Below are positions 12,161 to 22,758 of a stretch of 64,000 nucleotides of DNA, piece after piece (positions within the stretch are counted from its first letter, which is position 1; the number at the start of each line of letters is the position of its first letter). The translations under genes were made by a program, and so were the position numbers. The DNA lies in NCBI GenBank assembly GCA_013180625.2, contig SNVD02004462.1, positions 131,835 to 195,834 of the forward strand, read 5' to 3'. Below the pieces are notes generated by a model, which saw only the letters and a list, made by a program, of their open reading frames with translations, did not search any database and was not told the DNA's origin. This DNA is from Boswellia sacra. Taxonomy: Eukaryota; Streptophyta; Magnoliopsida; Sapindales; Burseraceae.

Positions 12161-12640
12161 TATTCAATTACACGATGCTTTGAGTTGTCCTGCTTTAGAT
12201 GTTACTCTTGTCCATTTCTATTGATATTATATATAATTACAATGTAAGAGAAATTAAATTTTAGAGACAATGCCATAGCTAACGGGTATACAAGAACAAC
12301 TTAATAATAATTTTGAGCATTGAATTCATTAGGCAGCAACATCAACGACTAAAATGTCCAACGAAACAATTACAACACATACATCCATTGCTTCAAGTAA
12401 TGCTTTTAATAAGCAGTAGATACATGTGGTTGTTATCATATTCATTATGTGGTTATTCCCCACAGGTATCATAGGTTGTTGATATAGGCAAAGTCAAACC
12501 TTTGCTTCTACGACCATTGAAAAAAAAATTTCTACCACTCGACACTCATTCACCATCATACACAATAGGAAAACAAACATTATTCATTTACTGAAGCCTG
12601 CAATGACAATAGAAAACAATACAATTAATTCAAACAGATT
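12161..12640. other. Pack-MULE interior without identifiable gene
   Basis: AT-rich DNA between the two palindrome-based arrays. No exon with homology or convincing splice sites was recognised. It could be captured non-coding DNA or original MULE interior. Confidence 0.4.
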
Positions 12641-12985
12641 TCACTCTATTGCACGACCGTTTGGAGACAAGTATTATGTATTACGACTATTTCGATAAAA
12701 GCATTTTATACCACGACTTATTGCAGAAAAGAGTCTTGCAGCACGACCCTTTGGAGAAAAGCATCCTGCAGCACGACCCTTAGGGGAAAAGAGTCTTGCA
12801 GCACGACCCTTTGGAGAAAAGAGTCGTGCAGCACGACCCTTTGGAGAAAAGAGTCGTGCAGCACGACCCTTTGGAGAAAAGCATCCTGCAGCACGACCTT
12901 TTAGGGAAAAGAGTCTTGCAGCACGACCCTTTGGAGAAAAGCGTCGTGCAGCACGACCCTTTGGAGAAAAGAGTCGTGCAGCACG
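12640..12985. repeat. 30-bp tandem repeat with CGTGCAGCACG dyad
   Basis: Nine GCAGCACG cores spaced exactly 30 bp apart (about 12,739 to 12,979), with two or three degenerate copies upstream. The unit is close to GAGTCGTGCAGCACGACCCT followed by TTGGAGAAAA. Its CGTGCAGCACG core is a short palindrome made of the same GTCGTGC/GCACGAC words as the array 500 bp upstream, so the two arrays are related. The 30-bp period keeps frames open on both strands (CCTTLFSKGS and LEKRVVQHDP repeats); these are artefacts unless expression is shown. Confidence 0.85.
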
Positions 12986-13407
12986 TTTTTACACCAAAAA
13001 ACCACAGTTTCAAGCCTTATTTTCTTTCAACATGGTCCACTTTAATAGATATCAAATACAAATAAGGGAAAAAAACAAATCTAAAAAATAAATCTAAACA
13101 TACAGTGGTTATTGAAGCTGAACTGGAGCAACACCAGAGTCTACAGTGGTTGTAGCTGTGACTATTCAAACTCTAGAAGTGCTTAGAAGAAGCAGTGCTT
13201 GTTGATGGACTAGAGATGGAATAGAGATGGAGTAGAGATGTTGTTCAAACGTGAAAGTGTATGCTTATTGATGGAAGAAGTAGAAGAAGAAGTAATAAGG
13301 GTATTCTAGTCTTGTCTCTTGTAAAAGGGGTCTAAAATAATCAAATTTAGGAAAGGGGTTACATTTAGTTAAATGACCCCAAAAGGGGTCATTTAAAAAA
13401 ATAACCC

Positions 13408-13416
13408 GTTTTTACT
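13408..13416 (+). other. Target-site duplication of the Pack-MULE (right)
   Basis: GTTTTTACT, matching 9409-9417 exactly. Confidence 0.85.
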
Positions 13417-13659
13417 TGTATGGTAGCTCATTGTAAACCTTTTTAAGCTGAGTTTTAATGCTGGGCAAGCTGGGCTGAAATGGAAATAAAGGGAAGGCCT
13501 ACAATAGCCACAAAACCAACAACTGGACCAACCCAGCCCATCCAACCAAAAACTAAACCTACCCATCTTACTAAAATAAGCAATTTACTGCTACCATACG
13601 ATGACATAAGAAGCTTAATAATGCCCAAACAGAAACAAAATGGATAGCCCACTAAATCC

Positions 13660-13852
13660 AAAGAAAAAAAAAGCAAAGCGGCCCAACTAATTTCAAAAAC
13701 ATTAGCAAAGTAAGTAGCCCACTAAACCCAAAAAAAGCAAAGACGACAGCCCAGTAAGCTTTATAGAAAAAACACTAGCCCACTAAACCTAAGAACAATA
13801 ACTAAGTAGTTTTAATAAACTAAAAAAAGGAAGACACCCACTACCACCCCCT

Positions 13853-13884
<32 letters not shown>

Positions 13885-14720
13885 CCCTAAAAAAAAGACG
13901 CTCACTAAGCTTTAAAAAAAAATCCAATCAACCCATTAAACCAAAAAAATCAAATCAGCCCACTAAGCCAAAAAAAAAGGAAGACACTATCCTACTAAAC
14001 CAAAAAAAAAAAAAAATACACCAGTCCACTTAACTAAAAAGAAAACCATATAGCCGACTAAACCAAGAAAACCAAATCAGCCCACTAAACCAAAAAATGA
14101 AAGACACCAGCTTATTAAACCAAAAAGAAAACCCAATCAGCCCACTAAGCCCAAGAAAAGGAAAGACAGTACCCCCCTAAACCAAAAAAAAAAAAGACAC
14201 CGGCCTACTTAATTAAAAAGGAAACCAAATCAGCCTACTAAACCAAGAAAATCAAATTAGCCTACTAAACCAAAAGAAGGAAAGACACCGGCCTACTAAA
14301 CCAAAAAGAAAACCTAATTAGCCCATTAATCCAAAAAAGGAAAGACACTATCCCACTAAACCAAAAAAAAAAAAACACAAGCTCACTAGACCAGAAAGAA
14401 AACCAAATTAGCCACTAAAATAAAAAAAGGAAAGACATTAGCCCACTAAACCAAAACAAAAAAAAGACACCAACCACTAGTCCACTTAACGAAAAAGAAA
14501 ACCAAATCAGCCTACTAAACCAAGAAAACCAAATCAGCCCATTAAATCAAAACGAAAAATGAATCAGCCCACTAACCCCAAAAAAAAAAAGGAAAGACAC
14601 TACCCTACTAAAAAAAAAAAGACATCGACCCACTAAACCAAAAAGAAAAGCAAATCAATGCACTAAACCAAAAAGAAAAATAAAAGATCCCAATAAACTA
14701 AAAGCAAAAGACGAACAACC
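13660..14720. repeat. A/C-rich degenerate tandem array with poly-C run
   Basis: More than twenty irregular copies of a motif like GCCCACTAAACCAAAAAGAA, often followed by AACCAAATCA or GGAAAGACACC; spacing varies from about 25 to 60 bases. At 13,853-13,881 there is an uninterrupted run of about 29 cytosines. The strand asymmetry (almost no G) is extreme. It could be an expanded untranslated region of the adjacent CACTA element. The bases just left (13,417-13,660) and right (14,721-14,958) hold no recognisable gene; the right side is T-rich and could be leader DNA for the transposase that follows. Confidence 0.7.
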
Positions 14721-14958
14721 CATTTTTCTATTTCAACTTTCCGAATTGAGTTAAATTTAATTCCAACTTAAAAGTTTCCACTACCCAAAAAAATTCTAAC
14801 TTCATAGTTTCTATTGTTGGTAACTATTGAACATATAGTTCGTATCTCTTTGTTTATTATTATTATTGTTATTTTGTTTTTCTATGTTTGTTATTCAATT
14901 GTTATTATTCGACCTTTCTTGATATGAATTATATCTAATTTCTTTAAGGAAAATATGC

Positions 14959-16440
14959 ATGAATAAGAGTTGGATTAACTTACCAAATCGATGTTGTCCA
15001 GCATATTTTAGTAGAGTTGAGGGAATTTTAAATTTTGCCTTTGGCAATTTAGTTAATGACACTAGAATGTTATGTCCATGTAAGAAATGTCACAATCGAT
15101 ATTGTATGGATAGATACACAGCAATAGAGCATTTAATTTGTAATGGGTTTCTTAAAACATACAAAAGGTGGATTTTACATGGAGAACAATATATACCTAT
15201 AGAGTTTGATCAACCCAACCAAAATTTTGAGATATGGTTGGAATGATACATAAAGCCATGGGGGTCCCAAATAATGATTTTGGTGAAGGCGTTAGTCATC
15301 CATTAGATCAAGAAACTGAAAGTTATTTAAAACTACTTCAAGAGGCAAAGTGTCCTTTGTATCCGGGTTGTGAGAAATTTACTTCACTTTCATTTACTGT
15401 TCAACTTTTGCAAATGAAAGTGTTGTATGGATGGACAGACACATCAATGACAAAGTTACAGAAATTTTTGAAGAAGGCCTTTTCAGAACAATCCAAAATT
15501 CCGTCTTCATATTATGAGGCATAAAAGATAACCATTGACTTAGGGTTTACATACAAGACTTGGGATACTTGCCTTAAGAATTGTATGCTGTTTAGAGGTG
15601 AGTTTGCAAAATTGGATAGATGTTGCATATGCTATGAGTCTCGATACAAAACCTTTGATTAGTTGAATGATGCATCGAATTTCAATAGTAAAATTGCTGC
15701 AAAACAAGTTAGACACTTTCCATTAATTCCTAGGTTGCAAAGATTATTCATGTCTTCAAAACTGCTTCTCTTTTGCAATAGCATGTAGGAGCTCGCATTA
15801 AAGATGGTGTGCTAAGGCATCCTGCTGATAGTCCTTGTAGGAGAACTTTTGATGAGAAAAATCCAAAATTTGATGCTAATTGTCGTAATATGAAACTTGG
15901 ATTGGCAGCTGATGGATTTAACACGTTCAAGACCATGTCTATAGCACATGGTAAATGGTCTATTGTGTTAATGCCATACAACTTGCCTCCTTGGTTGTGT
16001 ATGAAAGAAACTTTTTTCATTTTGTCTGTGCTCATTGATGGTCCAAAAGATCATGGAAATAAAATTAATGTCTACATGCAATCGTTAATTGATGAATTGA
16101 AAGAATTACGGAGTGAAGGTGTACTAACCTATGCTACATCATGTCAACAAATGTTTAAGTTACATGCAGCATTGTTGTGGACTATTAATGATTTTTCGGC
16201 ATACGCTAATCTATCAGGTTGGAGTACTAAAGGGGAGAAAGCATGTCCTTGTTGTTTAGGAAATATGGTTTCTAAATGGTTGTCTCATAGTAGGAAATTC
16301 TCTTGCATGGGCCATCGACGATACTTACTTATGACTCATAGATTTCGAAGGGATAAAATATCATTCAATGGCTTTGCTGAAATGGAACCTCCTCCACCTC
16401 ACTTTTTTGGATTTGTACAAGAACACTATCACTTAAATTG
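14959..16440 (+). pseudogene. TNP2-type CACTA (En/Spm) transposase, decayed and truncated
   Basis: Three blocks match the plant CACTA transposase. Block 1 (14,959-15,246) is the transposase-associated domain, beginning MNKSWINLP and containing CPCKKCHNR and HLICNGFLKTYKRWILHGE. Block 2 (15,234-15,750) covers the linker with YKTWDTCLKNCMLFRGEFAKLD, interrupted by in-frame stops (for instance TAA near 15,524 and TAG near 15,660). Block 3 (about 15,783-16,440) is the TNP2 core: GVLRHPADS, LMPYNLPPWLCMKE, AALLWTINDFSAYANLSGWS, ACPCC and MGHRRYL. It stops abruptly, whereas the family continues for several hundred more residues. It is not functional as read. By position and strand it could be the transposase gene of the element whose end lies at 6289, with the Pack-MULE inserted later, but no right end was found. 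Confidence 0.85.
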
Positions 16441-16441
16441 A

Positions 16442-17005
16442 TAGTCTAGAAAAACTTTGGAAACTTGATCAAATTATAGGGCAAGATGAAACACATTAAA
16501 GAGGCTGAGTCAAAGCTTAATCATGCATTTGAGTGTATATGTGTTAATGTCTTAATAGAAGTGTTTTTGTAGAGGAACGATTCCATTAATAACAAAACTT
16601 ACGAACTTAATTACAAAGAAAATTGAGAGTTAACTACATTGAGAAAATGAACTTACACTAATAGTCAAGAGTTATAATGATAAACTCACGATAGTCTCTA
16701 TGAGTTTCATGAAGACTTAAATTACCCAAATTAGTAACCATGAACAAGAGTTTAAAATATGTCAAATTAATAGCTTTGAACAAGTTTTTTAATAACTAAA
16801 ATTAATGGCAAATTAAACTTGCGCAATTCTAAAAGATCATTTGAAGCCAAATTGATATTTTACTCGAACATCAAGCTTATGCGCATACATAACTAACAAT
16901 ATCTCATGTTAATAGCTTAAATACAATCAGTAAAGCTACTAAAACTAATAACTAAAACTTATTGATTTTGGGAATTACAATTATTCATAATGTTTATTAT
17001 TTTAT
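16442..17005. other. Gene-free AT-rich stretch
   Basis: Nothing recognised. It follows the broken transposase and may be eroded CACTA interior. Confidence 0.4.
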
Positions 17006-17013
17006 GTCGATCT
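17006..17013 (+). other. Target-site duplication of hAT-like element (left)
   Basis: GTCGATCT, identical to 17,756-17,763; eight bases is the hAT-superfamily length. Confidence 0.8.
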
Positions 17014-17755
17014 TAGGCATGGGCATTTGCCCCATTGGGTCTGGGGCCTCGGTCAAACCCGGCCCAAGACCGGCCCCCGAGCATCATAGGGGCGGGTTTG
17101 GGGCAGAAAATTTTTGCCCCGGCCGGGGCGGGTCAGATCCGGGTCTAACGCTTGGACCCGTAGACTCGCCCCGCCCCGCCTTGCCAAGTTTACGGGTGTA
17201 TTTATAAAATTTTAAAATTTTAGGACTGTAAAGTAATTTTTTAGGTTATATTTGTTAAACTTTTCATATATATAAATTCTTAATAGTTTTACAAACAATG
17301 CAAATACTTTAATAAAAATTACATTTTAATTAATAATTAACATCTTTTAGTATATTAACATCAATTTAGTCATATTATAATGACAAAATAAAATATTTGT
17401 ATTTTATAATAATTGAATTTGTATAATATATACAATCTTTATTGTTTTTATGATTGTTAAAAAATAATCATAGTTATAAATGATATGATGAGAAATTGAT
17501 AAGGGAGTTATTTGCAAGGATATAAATGTTACAGGGGATGAAGTTACAAAAATATAAAGATTATAGGGGTGTGATTGAAAAAATATAAATAGGGGCGGGG
17601 CGGGGCGGGTCTGGATCGGCTCAAAATTTTTTGCCCCGCCCCGCCCCGCCCCGCAAAGGGGCAAAAGGGCGGGGTGGGGCAAAAAAAATTTGAGCGGGGC
17701 GGGCTGGATACCTGCCGCCCCGTACCCGCCCCGCCCCGCCCCGGTTCCAAGCCTA
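17014..17755. mobile_element. Non-autonomous hAT-like element with GC-rich ends
   Basis: A 742-bp element flanked by a perfect 8-bp duplication. Its ends are TAGGCATGGGCA on the left and, inverted, TAGGCTTGGAAC on the right, resembling the TAGGGxTGGCAA type of hAT termini. Both subterminal zones are strikingly GC-rich (GGGGCGGG and CCCGCCCC runs at 17,030-17,180 and 17,590-17,745), while the centre (17,200-17,580) is AT-rich and non-coding. No transposase. The GC ends give false open frames rich in Gly, Pro and Arg. Confidence 0.8.
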
Positions 17756-17763
17756 GTCGATCT
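17756..17763 (+). other. Target-site duplication of hAT-like element (right)
   Basis: GTCGATCT, matching 17,006-17,013. Confidence 0.8.
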
Positions 17764-17965
17764 ACAAATTTTCTTAAATTGTATATAGGTTACACAAGTC
17801 TAAGTTCAACCTACAGTGCGCCCTGCGCATTTGATGTGCCTGCAATTGTGGAGCTTGTCCTTTGGATGGCTGCCATTTGACAAAGAATGAAAGGAGTTAA
17901 CCTGCTGAAACAGGATTCTTGCACCCAAATTGCATAAGCAATTCCGCTATAGTATGTTTATAACT
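17764..17965. other. Unassigned spacer
   Basis: Right flank of the hAT-like insertion. It is less AT-rich than its surroundings and may be part of an older element; no gene recognised. Confidence 0.3.
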
Positions 17966-18895
17966 GTTCAAATAGTGAATATAATATATATTTAACTATT
18001 TTTATACATTAATATGACAATAAAAAGATTTTTTTTTTCATGTGAAATTTTTAATATATATTTAACTACTTTTATACATTAATATGACAATAAAAATTAA
18101 ATTTTTTGGCATGTGAAAATTTTTAATACATATTTAACTACTTTTATACATTAACATGACAATAAAAATTTATTTTTTTTCATATGAAAATTTTTAATAT
18201 ATATTTAACAATTTTTATACGTTAATATGACAATAAAAATTAAATTTTTTGAAATGGGAAAATTTTTAATATATATTTAACTACTTTTATACATCAATAT
18301 GACAATAAAAATTTCATTTTTGATATGTGAAAAATTTTAATATATATATTTAACAATTTTTTAAATTAATATGACAATAAAAATTTAATTTTTTGACTAT
18401 AAATTTAACTATTTTTATACATTAATATGAAAATAAAAATTTAATATTTTGACATGTGAAAATTTTTAATATAAATTTAACTATTTTTATACATTAACAT
18501 GACAATAAAAATTTAATTTTTTGACATGTAAAAAATTTTAATATATATTTAAATATTTTTATACATTAATATGACAATAAAAATTAATGTTTGACATATA
18601 AAAAGTTTTAATATATATTTAACTATTTTTATACATTAATATGAAAATAAAAATTTAATTTTTGACATGTGAAAATTTTTAATATATACTTAACTATTTT
18701 AATACATTAATATGACAATAAAAATTTAATTTTTGACCTGTGAAAATTTTTAATATATATTTAAATATTTTTATATGTTAATATGACAATAAAAATATAA
18801 CTTTTGAGATGTTAAATTTTTAATATATATTTGACTATTTTTATACATTAATATGACAGTAAAAATTTATGAAATTAGTTTTTTTAAAAATTTTT
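17966..18895. repeat. AT-rich tandem repeat, unit about 72 bp
   Basis: Twelve to thirteen copies of a unit containing ATATGACAATAAAAATTT, then a GACATGTGAAAATTTTTAAT block, then ATATTTAACTATTTTTATAC. The ATGACAATAAAA marker recurs at about 18,010, 18,082, 18,160, 18,228, 18,300, 18,372 and onwards to 18,855, a step near 72 bp. Copies differ mainly by small indels in A/T runs. It abuts the 210-bp satellite directly. Confidence 0.85.
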
Positions 18896-18909
18896 GACAT
18901 GTGAGAATA

Positions 18910-21121
18910 TTTTCTGGGAATACACCTTTTACAACTCTGGATCACGCTTTATGCAAGTCTGAAATGTCAATACAATCAGTTGGGAATGACTTTGGTGGCC
19001 CTCCCTCGGCTGACGGCAATGCCGTGTACACGCCATCCACGGTTGAAATTGTGAAATTGCTCCTCTAGTTTCGGTTGATACACCAAATTTACAACGGTTC
19101 ATATCTTTTATACGACCCTGGAACGCTCATTTTCTGTGTCAGGATCGTGCTTTGTACTAGTCGGGAATGCCAATATAATAAGTCAAGAATGACTTTAATT
19201 CCCCACCCCAACCCGTGGCAACGCCCACACCCTCGCGTGTGCACCCTCCGCAGTTAGAATCGCCAACTTAGTCGTCCGATTTCGGCTGATGCACCAAATT
19301 CCCTTATGTGCATGCCTTTTATACGACTCGAGAATGCCCCTCTTCCGTGTGGGGACTGTGTTTTGTATGAGTAGGGAACGCCAATATAATAAGTCTAGAA
19401 CGACTTTGATTCCCCCACTTAGGCACACGACAATGCTTGCATCATTGCATGTGTGCCCTCTACGGTTGGAATCACCAAATTTTCCCTACTGATTTTGACC
19501 GATAGCAAAATTCCCCACGATTTCTGGTTCTTATACGACTCGAGAATGCCCCTTTTTACGTTGAGATCGTGCTTTGTACAAGTCAGAAGCACCAATAAAA
19601 TTAGTCAAGCACGACTTTGATTCCCCTCCCCCAACCTATAGCAATGTGCTCACCCTCACGTGCACATCCTCTGTAGTTGGAATCATCAAATGACCTCTCC
19701 AATTTCAGTCGATACACTAAATCCCCGCGGTTTCCACCTTTTATTTGACTCGAGAATGCCCATTTTCCTTCTCGGGATCGCATTTTGTACTAGTCGGGAA
19801 TACTAATATAGTAACTCGAGAACCACTATTGTTCCCCCAGCAGGCCCATGGCAACGCCCGCACCTTCGTGTGTGTGCTCTCCGTGGTTAGAATTGCCAAA
19901 TAAGCCTTCCAATTTCGACCGATATGTCAAAGTCCCTATCATTCACGTCGTTTATATGACTTAAGAACGCCCATTCTCGTGTTGGAATCGTGCTTTGTAT
20001 GAGTTGGGAATGCCAATACAATAAGTTAAGAACGACTACGATTCTCCTAGCTGACCCACGGCAATGCCCACACTCTTGCATGTGCGCCTTCCACGGTTAG
20101 AGTCGCCAAATTAGCCCTTCAGGTTCAACCAATACGCCAAATTCCCTATCATTCACACCTTTTATATGACTTGGGAACATCGCTTTTTTGTGTCGGGATC
20201 GTACTTTGTGCAAGTCGAGAATACCAATATAATAAATTGGGAACGACTACGATTCCTCTAGCCGACTCATGACAACACCAGCACCCTTGCGTGTGAACCC
20301 TTCATGGTTAGAATCGCCAAATTTCCTATCATTTGTGCCTTTTATATGGCTCGAAAATTCCCCCCTTTTTTTGTATTGGGATTACACCTTGTACGCTAAT
20401 ACAATAAGTTGGGATGACTCTCGATTCCCTTACCCCAGCACATGGCAACTCCTGCACCCTCGTATGTGTGCCCTCTACGATTGGAATCGCCAAATTACCC
20501 CTTTGGTTTAGGCCAATATGCAAAATTCCTCACGGTTTCCACTTTTTATAGGACTCAGGAACAACCATTTTTCGTGTCAAGACCACGCATTGTATGAGTC
20601 AGGAATGTCAATACAATAAGTCAGGAACGACTTCGATTCCCCCACCTCAGCACACGACAAACCCTGCACCCTCGCATGCACGCCCTTTACGGTTGGAATT
20701 GCCAAATTATCCCTCCGATTTCGATAGATACGCAAAATTTCCCATAGTTTCAACTTTTTGTATGACTCGAGAATATCTTTTTTTAGTGTCGAGACTATGC
20801 TTTGTACAAGTCGGGAACGCTAATAAAGTCAGTGGGGAACGAATTCAATTCCCCTCCCTCAACCCATAACAATGTGCTCAACCTTGCATATGCGTCCTTC
20901 ATGATTGGAATCGTCAAATTACTCCTTCGATTTCAACCGATACACCAAATTCCTTAGGTTTCCGCATTTTATACGACTCGGGAATGCCCTTTTTCATGTT
21001 GGGACCATGCTTTGTATGAGTCAGGAATGCCAATGCAATAAGTCAGGAATGACTCTGATTCCCTTACCCCAACCCATGGCAACATCCTCACCCTTATGTC
21101 TACACTCTCCGTGGTTGGAAT
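18910..21121. repeat. Satellite-like tandem array, unit about 210 bp (part 1)
   Basis: About ten and a half monomers. The marker GCCAAATTA-like string recurs at about 19,262, 19,472, 19,685, 19,895, 20,105, 20,310, 20,492, 20,700 and 20,913, so units are mostly 205-213 bp with one shorter copy of 182 bp. Each unit carries TTTTATACGACTCGGGAATG, GCTTTGTA.GAGTC and GTTGGAATCGCC blocks. Monomers are visibly diverged (many C/T and G/A differences), as expected for old methylated tandem DNA. The array is cut at 21,121 by the copia insertion and resumes at 38,436. Confidence 0.85.
21117..21121 (+). other. Target-site duplication of copia element 1 (left)
   Basis: GGAAT within the satellite; the partner at 38,436-38,440 reads GAAAT, one mismatch. 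Joining the flanks restores the satellite phrase TTGGAATTGCCAAATTA. Confidence 0.7.
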
Positions 21122-21995
21122 TGAAAGTTCTGGAAGTATGTAGTTATAAGAAATATAACAGTAAACTGTAAAGTAAATCAACACTGGAGGTTTTTTACGT
21201 GGTTCGGTTATAAAACCTACATCCACAGACAGCTATAGAGTTGCAATTCACTAAGTTCTTATTTGTACAATCTTTAGGATCTTTTACAGTGCTGATTCAC
21301 TCTCACACACTGACCTAATCTTTGTAAAACAAAATCCCGTCAAGATCTTAAACTCTAGTGACACTACCGACTCTCTGTCACAGATAACTTAACAACACAC
21401 TGTTAAGTTATACATAACAACGACGTCTGACACTGAATTATATAAACACTTAACCCGCAAGTTATCCCAAGTGTCTACTAACTCAAACAGACCTAATCAA
21501 CAATTCTTGTATGATTACAACCTCTCATACATGAATAAAACATTAATAAAATCAAATCAAAGAGACATTCCTATGTGCGCTGAAGCTCTCCTCTTTAATT
21601 CTTGGAATGTTGAAACCTAAACTCACACAACACATTCCCCACTTTCGTCATGAAAATATAACGGTATATATAGTGGTATGCCTGGACAAAATCTCCTTAG
21701 AATCCTGTAAAAATTCTAATCAAAATCACATTAGGATAAGGAGGAATATAATAGAAATAGATTTAATTAAACTCTTAAAGGAATTAGGACACAAATAAAT
21801 ATTCTCCTATTTTAATTAAGATACTAGAAACAATATCCTAATCTAATGAGATATTTATTATAAATCAAATACTTCCAAAAATATACTTCTAGAAACCGTA
21901 AAATAAGAAACAAAATCATATTCTAGTTTTATCACAAGTTGTACAAAATAACATGTGCATGACACATGCATATGTAGGAGATGTTGACACCAACA
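21122..21995 (-). mobile_element. 3' LTR of copia element 1
   Basis: 874 bp, TG...CA ends in both readings. It carries TTTTTTACGTGGTTCGGTTA and CCTACATCCACAG near its inner side (as read on plus), typical of copia LTRs. It closely matches the LTR at 37,563-38,435 and, less closely, the one at 44,282-45,177. Confidence 0.9.
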
Positions 21996-22012
21996 ATCTC
22001 CTCCTTTTTGGC
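21996..22012 (-). promoter_or_regulatory. Polypurine tract of copia element 1
   Basis: Read on minus, AAAAAGGAGGAGAT lies directly before the LTR start TGTTGGTGTC. Such tracts prime plus-strand DNA synthesis in LTR retrotransposons. Confidence 0.75.
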
Positions 22013-22758
22013 AACTTGTGATGAAAACACTAAACTGTTTCTGATAAAAGGAAATCACACATGATAAGTTAGACATAACTATAAGCTATCATGAAATAGC
22101 AAACCGAAAATGTCATGTTTTAAAGAAATAACATGAGTGCTGTTACATAGCTCATAATAGAACATTGTCTGACTATGTGTATAACCTGTAAATTCATCAT
22201 AAAAACAATGTTTGACAAACTTGTTAAACAACAATGCAATCAGATCATGATCAGAGCTAATAAAAACATCCATCAAAGAAAATAAGTAATATCACAAAAA
22301 CAGTAAAAAAAAAAAAAAACAGAAAGCATCAAAATAGTTCAAATGCATACACAAAGCAAGCATAGCATAAGAAGTTCTTACTCCCCTATACTCCTTTACA
22401 ACCCTTGATAGAAACCAAAACAAAGTTAGAAGTAACAGGGATATCAAAACAAAACAAAATCAAAACCTCCTTATCTCCCCTTTGATTTCAGCACAAGTGC
22501 CAAAAGCACTTAATGAAGTCTTGGAGACTTTTGAACAGATGAAGAAGAGGAACTACCAGGGTGCTTCTTAAATTTTCCAGCCTTCACTTTGTACCGTTTG
22601 CCAGTAGTAGTGGGAGTAGGCTGCTCAGAAGCCACAAGAGCAGGTTGGTCATCAGCTGTGTTAGAAGAAGTGGCAGTAACTTCAGCTATAACTCGACGAA
22701 TCTCCTTGTCAAGTCTCTCTGCACTGGTTTCTGTTGTGGGTAACTCAACAACAAGTTG
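22013..22758 (-). other. Copia element 1, region between extra ORF and 3' LTR
   Basis: AT-rich non-coding DNA except for a C-terminal continuation of the extra ORF, with lysine-rich codons at about 22,620-22,530 in a different frame. No separate gene. Confidence 0.4.

Larger units (their letters stand above)
9418..13407 (+). mobile_element. Mutator-like element carrying a host B3 gene fragment (Pack-MULE)
   Basis: A 3,990-bp element flanked by a perfect 9-bp duplication. Its left end reads GCCCGATTTTCATCAAATGA and its inverted right end GGGTTATTTTTTTAAATGAC; after five divergent bases they share ATTTT and then AAATGACCCC. No transposase reading frame is visible, so it is non-autonomous. It carries three exons with intact GT-AG boundaries from a B3-domain gene, followed by two unusual tandem arrays (11,700-12,160 and 12,640-12,985). 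MULEs that capture genomic gene pieces are known as Pack-MULEs. Removing the element rejoins the flanks cleanly at one GTTTTTACT. The target may be the interior of the CACTA element starting at 6289. Confidence 0.85.

Noticed and set aside
12780..13065. Cys/Thr-rich and Leu/Lys-rich repeat proteins on both strands
   Set aside because: The 30-bp repeat period keeps all frames open; no start context, homology or splice support.
6289..18000. One single autonomous CACTA element from 6289 through the TNP2 gene
   Set aside because: Plausible by strand and order, but no right terminus or matching 3-bp duplication was found, so it is given only as inference.
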